Part shown: positions 1-10,077 of the stretch, in pieces
How positions within the stretch are numbered: the first letter of the stretch is position 1
How the letters are laid out: each line of letters opens with the position of its first letter
Assembly (NCBI GenBank): GCA_910592205.1
Contig: CAJVPJ010000336.1
Location: 1-28,107 of the forward strand
Direction: 5' to 3'
Origin: Paraglomus occultum
Taxonomy: Eukaryota > Glomeromycota > Glomeromycetes > Paraglomerales > Paraglomeraceae
Length of the DNA stretch: 28,107 bases
Position numbers and translations under genes: made by a program
Notes under the pieces: model-generated
What the model saw: the letters and a program-made list of their open reading frames with translations, nothing else
Databases searched by the model: none
What the model was told of the DNA's origin: nothing

Positions 1-1338
1 ATGTTAACCCCTGAGAATATTTGGATAATTGGGATCACGCAGGATCCATCTACACGGGAATATTATTTAGTTTTCTACTACGACATAAACGCAATATTGG
101 ACAGATTTATACAAAGCAATAAACATGTAAAGCATATGCCGTATAGTGACTTTTATGAACTTGAAGAGATCGGATCTGGCGGTTACGGAATAGTATATAC
201 TGCCAAATATAAAAAATATTCTGAAAGAAAGCGTATGCAACAAACTGTTGTACTCAAACGATTTAAAAATTTTGATGAAATGCCGGAATTTTTTATTTCC
301 GAGGTGAGCAATAATAATAATAATTGGTACTATTAATTAAATTGATATTTAAGCTGATTTTATTTATTATTTATTTAATAGTTCAGAAATCATGCCAAAT
401 GCACGCTTTCACCATTCCTTGAAATTTATGGAGTGACACAAGACCCAAAGACAAAAGAGTACATGATTGTTATGCAATATGCTAACAATGGCAGTCTTTT
501 GTCTTATTTGGTGAAAAATATTAACAAATTGACGTGGTTGGATAAATTACGGCGTTTGCACAGTATTGCAGCTTATCTGTATTTTATTCATGAAGCGGGA
601 TTAGTGCACTGTGATCTGCATGGTGGAAACATTGTTATGCATGACCACATGGATGACAATACGCGTGAGATAAAATCATATATATGCGATCTTGGTCTTT
701 CACAATCAGTGAATTCACGCGAGTCAAGTTCAACCATTCGAGGCGTTTTGCCTTTTATTGCACCGGAAGTCTTCCATACCTGCGAATTTACTCAGAAATC
801 GGATGTGTATTCATTTGGTATCATTATGTATTTGATTGCTACTGGTGAACCACCATTTAGAGATTGGTCGTTTGACAAATGTTTGGCGATACGTGTTTGT
901 GAGGGACTGCGACCGTCGATGCCTGATTCTGCGCCAGAGGAATACAAGAAACTTGCCGAGCGGTGTTGTGATGCTGATCCTGATAAGCGTCCAAAGGATG
1001 GATTGACACTTTGTCGTGACATTAAAGAGCTTATTGACGAAATAGGAAAGGCTAAATCTAGTGACAACGTGTGGAATACTATATATCATAATGATGTAAA
1101 GCCGTTATCACGTCTCGAGAAAGAGAGTAAATACTCTAGTAAACTCTTACCTACTGGAGAATTACCCAAACCGAGAAATAGCTGTGATTTGGATTCAGCT
1201 GCAGGTATGTTTGCACGTTTGATACAAATGAAGTTAATTCATAATGCTAACGCAATCCATTTTTTACAATTTAGAAACTCGAATTCTTTTTTGAAAAATT
1301 TGGACTTTGCGGTTTATTTACAGTTTGTAAGAGTTTAA
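1..1338 (+). CDS. Protein kinase, HCDLHGGN type (5' end outside window)
   Basis: This is a Ser/Thr- or TKL-like kinase domain. Exon 1 (1-303) holds a segment IWIIGITQDP...YYLVFYY that looks like strands beta4-5 of a preceding truncated N-lobe, then the glycine loop IGSGGYGIVY and the beta3 lysine in VVLKRF. An intron at 304-381 (GTGAGC...TAG, phase 0) leads into FRNHAKC. Exon 2 has the catalytic loop HCDLHGGN, the metal-binding motif DLG (in place of DFG), and GVLPFIAPE, so the catalytic residues look intact. A further intron at about 1205-1274 (GTATGT...TTTAG) would give a short tail ending ETRILF; without it the frame runs to 1338. Its paralog at 16016-18623 has more exons upstream, so this copy is almost certainly 5'-partial. 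HxDLHxxN kinases of this kind are strongly expanded in arbuscular mycorrhizal fungi (family knowledge). Substrate unknown. Confidence 0.85.
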
Positions 1339-1612
1339 TTCAAAGATTTCTTTTTCTGATTGAATAATTAAATATGATATGCTTCCATACATGTCAACGT
1401 GGCTGGGTTAATAAGATACCGGAATAAAAATTGGACGTTACGCAGCCTTTGTAGGAAGACATGGGTGTACATTATTATTATCACGGTTGATGCTGCAATC
1501 GGTAATGAAGTTGATGACACTCGTTCCATTAATTTAATCCGCACTATACAACAGCAAAAAAAATATAAAGTAAAAGATGAAGTAAATAATGTGTGAGAAG
1601 CCAGAAATGTCC

Positions 1613-4600
1613 TCAAAAATCACCGCCATCAAAGCCAACAAAGCCCTGCAGTTGTTAACGGTTTACATCATCAGTCAAACTCATAATGCAGAAAATTCAT
1701 AGCAAACCGTGTTCATCAATTATGCGAGCATACCGTTAACAAGAACACGGGGAAAAACTTCTTCTTCTCGATCTGAGAACACCAATTCCAAGCACTAGTC
1801 AAACGTCCGTCAATACAACTATTAGCATCAAAAAAGTTATCCGCACCGTTGCCATCGAAAGCATAGCGGAAGAAATCAACAAGAATGTCCTTCTTCAACG
1901 TCTCAACATCATTAAAGGTCGCCTTTATGTAGTCGTCAATGCTTTGGTTTTCTCTGGCCAATTTCGATATGTTATCAAGGCATGTGAGCATGGGATTCAA
2001 GATGTGAGGCACTTGATTGTACTGTCAATAGTGAGAATCCATTAGAAGACCCATTAAATAAAATGGTTGAACGTGAAAAGTGTGCCAGCAAAAGATCACT
2101 GGTACTTCTTTGTTTACGTACTTTGTCAATAAACTCAATAGCGTTCGGAACGTTCTTGTCGCCCAAATGAATAGCCGAGCTCCCAACCCAAAGTCTTGTA
2201 GTTTGCTTAGCCTTACATAAAATAGACTGGACTACTTTTGACACGCTTGAGCATCCCTGTACTCTGCTTAGTATTAGACCTCGGCCAGTATCACGGAGCC
2301 GGTACATATTGTATTCGGAAAGCATGTCATGATCAGCCATCATCCATAGTTTGAACATTTCGTGTTGGATTTCTCGCCAAAGAACCAGTGTTCGGTCTCT
2401 AATACAAAGGTCCAAATAACATACACATGGAAGATTGAACATTAACCAAGATAGTTATATCAACAAGAGAAATTGACAATTACTTCTCTCAGTTATTTGT
2501 TATGTCTTTGTGCCACATTCTATGCTTAATATCCATTTTACTTACACGTAATAATACTGCATTTCATGGCTATGTGACAACCGTGCACCGTGAACATCCG
2601 TCTGTATAGCAAGCGAATAATTATCTTCGATTTGATGAGGATCAAAATACTTTGTTAGGTAGCCAAGCATACGATCGCAACAATCTCTGTAGACAAATAA
2701 ATATTTTTTAAGTTAGCAACATGATCGGAATAACAAAAAAGTTTGCCAACTGCTCAAACAGGTTAGTCGGTAAACGTCACTCACCGATTCGCTCTTAAAT
2801 AGGCGTGATTGTCACCAATGCTATACAAACATTGTCGGATTTCTTCGGGTTCCAATAGACCAGGCTTGGCATATTTGTTACTCAGAAGGTTGATAGCCCG
2901 TTCCTTTTCTCGGATTTCTTGCTGAATCTTTGATCGTGATTTATCTTCTGAAATAATTTCAGCCGTCGCTATTTTTACTAAATCGTTGTGTAATATGTTT
3001 AGGGCATCGCGCTCTTTTAGAAAGCTATGAACGGTCTTGATTGGTCGAACTAGTTTGAGAGTGAGTGCATCTTGGACATCTGGGGTGACCGAGTCCTACG
3101 AACCAATTATTTTAGTAAATAATTTCGACCTGCTTATAGAAAGGCTTGATCATTAAATCAGTTTAGTTCAGTTACCATCAACATAAACATGAGGTTTCCG
3201 TACACATCTCTCATTTTTTCCGGATTCATGATTTTGTGCCGTCGTCCAATCTCGAAAATACTTTGGAAAAATTCTTCATTATCCCGGTAGTCTTTATCGA
3301 CAATCAGCTTTTGACCTCTCTTATGGTCGCTATGAACAGTCAGCTGCATATTAGACTGATTCAACATTATTATACTTGCTGACAATACGTGATGGTTACC
3401 TTGCAACCTATTGATTCAAATAAGATTATCTATTACAACATTTACGACTACCAAACAGCCAATTTTGGATACGCATGCACACCACAAGCCCAGAAAGAAT
3501 CCCACAAAGCTCCTTAATCTGCTGCATAACCCGTTTAGATTTACTGCTGTACGTTATTATATCGATTTTATCCGTATATTCTGTCAGAACGATTAGATGT
3601 TAGCCAAATAGCCCTTAAGTGAGATAATCGATCAATCATACAAACAACTGACCTGATACATTCAGCGCTGCCTCTAATCTAAACCATACATTTACCAATG
3701 ATCACATTCATTAGCACACTAATTCAACGGCAATTAACTTCTAAATACAATAAATCCTCTTAGCACATAAATAATAATTCAGAAGTGTGACCAAATACCC
3801 ACAGTCTCAGATATTTTCGTTCATCCAACGTCAGTCGAATCGGTATGTACTGCGTTTGTTCTTCGATCCAGTCACCCCATTGTGTGATTTCAGAGTCACA
3901 ATCTCTCGCCTAATTGTAAGTAAGACATCGATTCTAAACACGACTGACTTCAGCGAACAATACAAAAAAGAAAAAAATCTACGATACCTGTTGATTGTTA
4001 ATAACTGAATCAACGTCAAATAGTTGTCTTTTTCTCTTTGGTAATAGCAAGGTTTGTGTTTTCGGTTTATAATTCTTATGCAGGTGATAACAAAGTAGAT
4101 CAGATCGTAACTCTCTCGGTAACAGGTCCATGTATGCAATAACCCTTTCACTGAGTTCTTCCGATAAAATGTTAAAAAATCTTATATGAGGCACACATTC
4201 TGCTATTATGTCCTTGACAGCATTAACATCGTTAGATGACCAATCAGTTGGATTGTCTGAAAGCCCAGAAATCTGATTAATCGCCCATTGTACAACTGAC
4301 AACCAAATATCAACTTCATCCATATTAAACTCATCATTTTGGAGAAGACTAATGAAGGTCGCTTTTGGTAAATCTACTATATTATTAGATTTGAAAATGA
4401 TATCTGGTGATGATAACATAAGCTGAACGCAATAATCTCCGAGCTTTTTGTAGCGAGTCTGTGGTCGATCCCAAGTTATGAACTGTGATAATGTTTTGCT
4501 TTATCCATTCCTCATGTTGTTTGATCAAATAATCTCCAATCGCCGTACAGAAAGTGCTCAACTTAAGCTTAATAGCCCCTTCCAAAAGAACAACCCAAGA

Positions 4601-5007
4601 CACATTCTCACATAATCGGGAAGACACTTTCCCTGTGTAAATAAACCTACAAAATGCAAACAATATCTGTGAGTATTGATATCTAGGCAGTTCTGATGGT
4701 AATACAACATATGCTCATTACCGCCAAAACCATTTGCGAATTCACATCAAATTCACCTAAGCAAAATTTCAAAAATCTCGGGTGTCATGTCTTCAAATGC
4801 AATAGCACTGTGTTGAATTTCATTGTTTCCAGTCAGTTTGTCTTCAAAATATGCGCTCCTTGTACAAAGGACCAAGGAATGAGCAAAAAATATCTTATCG
4901 CTTGGCTCTTGGCCGACATGAATTGGGAGGTCGGTATATTTTTCGCTTTCATAAAGCTTTTCATAATCTGATAAAACATCAGAAAGCAGTTCAATTATGC
5001 TACTCAT
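1613..5007 (-). CDS. BTB-BACK protein with a long unrecognised C-terminal domain, 11 exons, one frame break
   Basis: The start is ATG at 5007. Proposed exons: 5007-4757, 4646-3988, 3909-3792, 3673-3653 (21 nt), 3580-3452, 3378-3176, 3095-2785, 2686-2546, 2398-2122, 2021-1734, 1645-1613. All introns are GT-AG, 72-147 nt, and phases agree throughout, giving about 809 residues. Residues 1-120 are a BTB/POZ fold (KYTDLPIHVG, FAHSLVLCTRS, PEIFEILLRFIYTGKV). Residues 120-275 resemble BACK (LMLSSPDIIFKS, LPKATFISLLQND, HIRFFN). From about 340 on is a conserved-looking region I cannot name: EAALNVSEYTDK, IFEIGRRHKIMNPEKM, LWVGSSAIHLGDKNVPNA, GSGADNFF-like DGNGADNFFDANSC, SAWNWCSQ, ending GFVGFDGGDF. 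BTB-BACK proteins commonly act as Cullin-3 adaptors (family knowledge). Exon 2 needs one base removed in an A5 run at 4445-4449 to stay in frame, so this is either a pseudogene or a sequencing error. The exon 5/6 junction is the least certain. Confidence 0.8.
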
Positions 5008-5049
5008 TTCAAAGATATTTGGCGAGAAATTTATCTCTTAAACCGTTAA

Positions 5050-5108
5050 GCGGGCAAATTTGCCCGCCTAAATTTTTGGAAAAAATTGAGCACGGGGGGC
5101 AATTTTTT
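5050..5108. promoter_or_regulatory. GC-rich perfect palindrome plus adjacent hairpin upstream of the BTB-BACK ATG
   Basis: GCGGGCAAATTTGCCCGC (5050-5067) is a perfect 18-nt palindrome beginning 43 bases upstream of the start codon at 5007. Directly beside it, AAAAAATTG (5080-5088) and CAATTTTTT (5100-5108) form a 9-bp stem around a G-rich 11-nt loop. Symmetry and position suggest a dimeric regulator site or 5'-leader structure; a mobile-element end is an alternative. The structure is seen directly; the function is inference. Confidence 0.4.
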
Positions 5109-5459
5109 GTACTAACGCTGGCTTAAAATGACTGGAGCAACTCTTGAAAAGTCAATCTACATGATAATAATAAAGCCACACACTGGCGTATGTCATACGA
5201 CCCAAACAAATGGCTTAATTTCAGAAATTTAGTATGCTCCAGCCACGCGGTATTCTGAATGCCAAACTTCTCAAATATGCTCAAGCAATCTCATTTTTAA
5301 CTGGACGAAAGAAATGTACTATATAACATGGGTACCGTACATATTCATACGTTATCAAAATCAGTACGTTGAATAATTTACTTTAAATTAGCATGTCTTG
5401 TTTATTTATTATCATTCTTCTATTGCAGCCAAGAGATACATCGCATGCTGGTGTCCTCT
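5109..5459. other. Intergenic, no gene seen
   Basis: No coding frame stands out. There is an 8-bp inverted repeat, CTGGAGCA at 5132-5139 and TGCTCCAG at 5235-5242, which could be chance. Confidence 0.4.
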
Positions 5460-6097
5460 TTATCCTGCGCAATGTCTGATTCTAGATTGTCTATGGAATG
5501 ACGAGATGTTAACAGAGGTACTGTATATATTCTTCATCCTTATCAGTATATTATTCTGTAGTTTCAAGAGTAATCTCATTCTCCTCTCCATCTTCTTATC
5601 TAATTCGTCCATTTTCGCTTCTATTCTGTCCATTCTCCTCTCCATTCCATTTTCTTATCTAATTCGTTCATTTTTACTTCCATTCCGTCCATTCTTTTCT
5701 CCATTCCATTTTCTTATCTAATTCGTTCATTTTTACTTCCATTCCGTCCATTCTTTTCTCTATTCCGTCTATTCTTTTCTCTAATCCGTCTATCCTCGCC
5801 TCGACACGTCCGATTTTTGACTCCCGTGCAGACTCCCCCACAGCTGATTTACTCACAAAGTCTTGGAAAGTCTTTTCTTTTTCCCCACAAAAGCTTACTT
5901 AGCGGATGTCTGTCTTCACTTGTCCTTGCATGGTTTTAACTTCGTGTATCATAAACAAAGAAGCCTTAATTATGTCCCAGATATTACCGAGATCTGAAAT
6001 GGAATATAGTTTGGTTCTAGTGTTCCACATTATGAGAAAGAGACACAATACTTCACTCACCAGCCCGCGAGAGCGTTTCAGTCGGCTTCGCTGTCAT
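5460..6097 (-). pseudogene. Decayed coiled-coil gene (MDGMEKRMD-type repeats)
   Basis: A start ATG at 6097 opens a 37-nt exon encoding MTAKPTETLSRA, followed by a GTGAGT...TTTCAG intron (5994-6060). Exon 2 resumes at 5993 in phase with DLGNIWDIIKASLFMIHEVK. The frame hits TAA at 5901-5899 but stays open beyond it as VSFCGEKEKTFQDFVSKSA and then enters heptad-rich repeats (RIDGLEKRIDGIEKRMDGME, VKMNELDKKM). Each 59-bp repeat junction drops one base, so the coiled coil shifts frame twice before the distal stretch MDRIEAKMDELDKKMERRM. Both the nonsense codon and the shifts argue for a pseudogene. The heptads point to a rod-like oligomerising protein of a type I associate with Glomeromycotina, function unknown. 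A real 41-residue product ending at the TAA is the less likely alternative. Confidence 0.65.
5581..5758 (+). repeat. 59-bp tandem repeat (two identical copies plus a diverged one)
   Basis: 5641-5699 and 5700-5758 are identical copies of a 59-base unit that begins TCCATTCCATTTTCTTATCT. A diverged copy covers about 5581-5640, and partial TCCGTC/TATTC units continue to about 5800. On the minus strand the unit encodes the coiled-coil heptads. Because 59 is not a multiple of 3, each copy shifts the reading frame by one base. Confidence 0.85.
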
Positions 6098-6098
6098 A

Positions 6099-6947
6099 TT
6101 ATATAGGCGGCGGGCGACGTTTCTGTGAAAGTTTCTTGATATCATTGACAGCCAAAGTACTCTCCATAAATGAGTTCTCATAGTCCTCTTTTGGGACATC
6201 TTCAACAACTGCCTGAACAGATTTTCGACCTTATTAAATCTTTTTCCCTTCAGTTCTTTTTTGATTCGAGGGAATAAGAAACAATCACAAGGAGCTAGGA
6301 TGGTGGGTGGGGAAGAAGTTCCACTCATTCATTATGAAGATACTCCTTTCCTTATGTGGTGCGGCAATTGTTGTGATGTCACGAACAGTCGTTCTACCCC
6401 TTTTTTCCATAAAGTTCTAAATACAGAAAAAAATATGCAAAACATTCTTTTTTTCGAATTTTGAGCCATCTTCACTATTTGTGGTCTGTTCCCCATTTTC
6501 TACCCATGACATATTCGCTTCCTTATTTGAAATAATAAAGAAATATATCCATGTTTCATCGCCAGTAATAATGTTTCTGTACCCTCGGTCTAAAAATTTT
6601 AATAATTGCTTGGAAATTTCGACACGACCCGTCTGTGGAGGCTCAGCTCGTCATGCAAAATGGAAGAAATTCTTTCACGGGAAATACCGACTTTGTTAGC
6701 TAATTCTATAGTAGAAATGTGCAGGCCGTTGCTAACAAGATCCTCGACTGGCAATTTTTTCTGCTTCGCCAGAACGAGCCTTGTCTTTAATTTCTTCTTC
6801 TCCGAATGTAGCAATCCAGCGTCTAATTGTGCTGATAGATAATGCTTGTTCCCCTTCTACGTTCACCAACTCTTCATGGATTTGAGTTGTATTTCTGCCA
6901 TTTTTCCAAGAAGCGAAAATAAAGTATCGTTGGTTCTCACGACTCAT
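6099..6947 (-). pseudogene. Decayed mariner-family transposase
   Basis: The frame starts at ATG 6947 with MSRENQRYFIFASWKNGRNT and STIRRWIATFGEEEIKDKARSG, the first helix-turn-helix of mariner transposases. A frameshift near 6770 leads to a second helix-turn-helix (HISTIELANKVGISRERISS, ILHDEL). Another shift leads to DRGYRNIITGDETW, which carries the first catalytic Asp. After a stop (FFCI*) comes FMEKRGRTTVRD. The expected HDNAxxH segment with the second Asp is not visible, consistent with an internal deletion. The third acidic motif is present as LAPCDCFLFPRIKKELKGKR, and a last shifted frame ends KKLSQKRRPPPI then TAA (6101-6099). At least three frame breaks and the missing motif make it inactive. 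I found no clear terminal inverted repeats. It lies tail-first against the coiled-coil pseudogene. Confidence 0.85.
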
Positions 6948-8514
6948 TTTCTTCCAATTGTTTTACTATGGCTTCAAAAAAATACAATGAGATAATTGCC
7001 CAATTTTAGTTAAACTGATGCAATATCAAGTTAGAGAGCCACACGCAGCACCCCCACGTATTGTCGGGTATTTCCGAGTTTAGCTAAGCTATTTGAGTAA
7101 ACAATACAGCAATCAATTCAACAATGGAAAATCTTGAGTTGGTCATTTTCACCTAACAATACAGTCACTGGTACATGAGACACTTTGCGTTTTATAGGAT
7201 AGATGCAAGTCAACAAAGAAAGGCTTCACGTATTTGGTATCCCTATGTTCACATTTATAGTTGTTATTATTAGAGTGTATGTCGATACGGTATATAATTT
7301 TAGGCACGTGAATATCCCGTCTCGAAAACAATCCTTCTAAATGTTTCTATATACATGTGACTAACACTCCTGCATGCAGCCCTATTGCCGGTGTAGTAGA
7401 ATGTTCATGTGTAATGTAAACCTTGAGACGCGAACACAACTTTTGTTGATCGATTGCTGAATAACATAATATACTCAGCGAAAGTTGTCTTTGGCAATTT
7501 GAGAATGGTAATTCAATGACTATAATTTACACCACACCAAAGCAGTATACGGGTTGCATAAATTAAATTGGGCAAAAGAAAAGGAGGAAAGTGAAAATTT
7601 AATAGACGAAGATTGAGTTGTCATATTAGACATTTGAAACTAAGCAATTATCAGCAAATATCATCGAACCAACATTTGTGATGCTATTAAGTTTAATACC
7701 GGGGCAATTATCCTACCTAATTATAATAGTAAAAGAATTGGCGGCAAACCAAAGGTATTGTCTTGTCAACTTATTCAGAGCCACTGATTGAACGTGGCTA
7801 ATTTTGCTAATTCAAAAGATCTGTTCTGTACATTGTATGTCGACAACTGGTTCTATAATTCAACATGGAAGGAAGGAGAATATCAGAGTTGGAAGAGCCG
7901 AATCCCATTTCTCATAAATCAGCTTTCGATCTTCAAGACTTGTCAATTTGATATTCTAATTTAAGAAGAGCCTAGACACCGGAATATGCTACATCAAAAC
8001 GAGTATTCCATTACAAGCTGGAAATTGAACAAAGCGAAGACCAATTCCCACCGAAATCAAACGCACAAACAGTTTAGTGGCCTGACAACAGATCCTTATG
8101 TTTATTATAGTCGTCATACTGCAAAATATTTTTTTTTGTAGCGAATTAACTAACTACAATTAGGGAATGCGGGCGTGGAAAGTCTAATCATAATCAAAAG
8201 TCATTTTCAATAATCACTTACTCTGCAAAGCATGTCTGTAGTCGCAGTAACGAAAGTTCCGAATCTACAAGCGTTCTTTTAGGCGATGTGCGAACTACCG
8301 ATCTTCCATGCTTCTTAATAAAAAGAAAAGCCTGGAATAGCTACTAAGACGTTCTCTATAATTCATATACGCCATGCTTTGACACTTGACTGTCCATCAG
8401 AATGTTTCTTAACAGCAAGCAACACGAAGGCGATATTAAAATGTAACATTTGTGATCAATTCAAATCAATTAAACTCTATTTTCAACCGAACTTTTTTAT
8501 TAAGTACACGAAGT
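6948..8514. other. Gene-poor stretch with short unassigned frames
   Basis: There is no recognisable gene. One plus-strand frame without ATG, 7788-7964 (59 codons, includes TLYVDNWFYNSTWKEGEYQS), reads more like protein than its surroundings. A 51-codon ATG frame lies at 7986-8141. Neither has recognisable motifs or clear splice links. They could be relic exons or chance. The segment also includes the 3' flank of OXA1, which ends at 8515. Confidence 0.35.
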
Positions 8515-10077
8515 TTAAATTCTTTTTCGTTGCCTTCTCTGCAAATTTTGACTGTCACCGTACAATGATTGAAACTGTTCACGGAATGATTTCTGTGGTG
8601 TTGGTGACGGTTTTGGAGACACGACATACTTGGGAACTTCTGGAATATCAAGCGCACGCTTAAAAGCCTTGTTCCTCAGCAGAAATGTCTGCGTTATGGA
8701 TAAAGCGGAATTCGTTGAGAAGAATACAAGACATCCCTGGCAAAGTAATAAAAGACATCCGAGTTAGAACGTGAACAACCGGATATCGATCAACAATTCA
8801 ACAGTAACAATACTAACTGCAGGTAAGTACGAAGCAAAAGGTATCCCAAGCAGTGCTACGAAACGAAACGTATTCTTGAGTTTTTGCGCCTGTCCTGACG
8901 GCGCTGCATTTGTTTCGGCGGTCTACAGTATAAATGGTTACAGATGTTATAAGATTAACCACACGACGGCAGACAAAGTTTCTGTACTTACTTCCAAAAC
9001 AGCCAGGAACCCAACAGCAGTCGCAATCGGTAAGATATAGTACGGATCTGGAAGAGTTAAATCTTGAATCCAAAGAACGCCACCTGTCTTAAATCCCGGT
9101 ACAGGGAATCTAGCCATATCTCTTATGGCAAGAAATATACTAATCATTATCGGCGCCTGAACTGCGGCAATAAAAAAGTTCTTGAATGGATTAACACCAG
9201 CTTTTCTGAAAATTTCTGCCGTTTCCTGCGATTTTGTTAACATAGTTGCTTGGTCACCCTGCTTCTTTGCTTCGTTTACTTGCTCCATCAGCGCTTGAAT
9301 CTTCGGTTGTATTATGGCCATCTTGGCGACGTTTCGCGCGGAAGCTATATTCAGCGGTAGCAAAGCGACTCTGACAATTACGCTCAGCGCCACGATAGTA
9401 CTCCACCAGGGTAAACCAGAATAAACATGAATAGCTTCGACCAAAGATTCCACCAAACCAACGGGCGTTGAATGAACGAGTCCCATTGCCTTCAAGTCAC
9501 CAATTTTCAAAGCAGCATCGGCGATAACGTCCGCTGTAATGGGATCAGCAGCCACCGAAACGGTTGATTCGAGGATTTGGGAATCCGGTGGATCAGACAA
9601 GGATAAAGACGTAGTGGGTGCCAATTGTATTAACTCTGGCGCGTCGTCACCAATGGTCGCTGAACTTTGTAATGTCTCGGAATCTGGTGTCGGCGTGGTG
9701 TAGCATCGAATTTGTGCAAGGATATCAGAGGATTTGGTCTGGTTGATGATAAAGCAACGACCCAAATTGACGTTGTTGTGAAGCAAGCCCGTGCATATAA
9801 AGGCGCGTGTTTTATGAGGTTTTGTAAATGTAGAGTACTATCAAAATAAGTTAGTAAGCTTCGTTCAAGCTACAATATGCACCTTGTAAGCGAGTAAGTG
9901 AACGAACCTTTCTTGATTCATTGTGTAAAGTCGACCAAAACTGCAACCGGGAAACACTAATGTTACTCTAAACCAATGAGAAGATCTTTCCTTCCATCAC
10001 TAATTCAACCTCATAATAAAGTTTAAAATCTGAATAACATACTTGGAGACTCTTGAAGAACGGAGCGCGACCAACAT
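8515..10077 (-). CDS. OXA1: Mitochondrial inner-membrane insertase OXA1 (YidC/Oxa1/Alb3 family)
   Basis: OXA1 inserts mitochondrially encoded and some imported proteins into the inner membrane. The main exon, about 9837-8992, carries a Ser/Thr-rich region and the family core: GLPWWSTIVALSVIVRVALL, PLNIASARNVAKM, a charged hairpin with QALMEQVNEAKKQGDQATM, NPFKNFFIAAVQAPIMISIF, and DPYYILPIATAVGFLAVLE. Introns at 8923-8991 and 8737-8817 join LE to TAETNAAPSG and LPA to GCLVFFSTNSALSITQTFLL. The terminal exon 8736-8515 ends with a basic tail (LQRRQRKRI) typical of the ribosome-binding C-terminus of mitochondrial Oxa1 (family knowledge). Together these give several hydrophobic segments and roughly 400 residues, as expected. 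The N-terminus is less sure. I propose ATG at 10077 (MLVALRSSRVS, a presequence-like start) with donor GTATGT at 10042, then a short exon 9940 to about 9904. The last three exons are firm. Confidence 0.93.

Noticed and set aside
811-1089. Minus-strand frames inside the first kinase
   Set aside because: The plus strand carries the kinase motifs; the complement has none.
5581-5800. 59-bp repeats as a regulatory or non-coding satellite
   Set aside because: The minus strand encodes coiled-coil heptads continuous with an upstream exon, so coding origin explains them.
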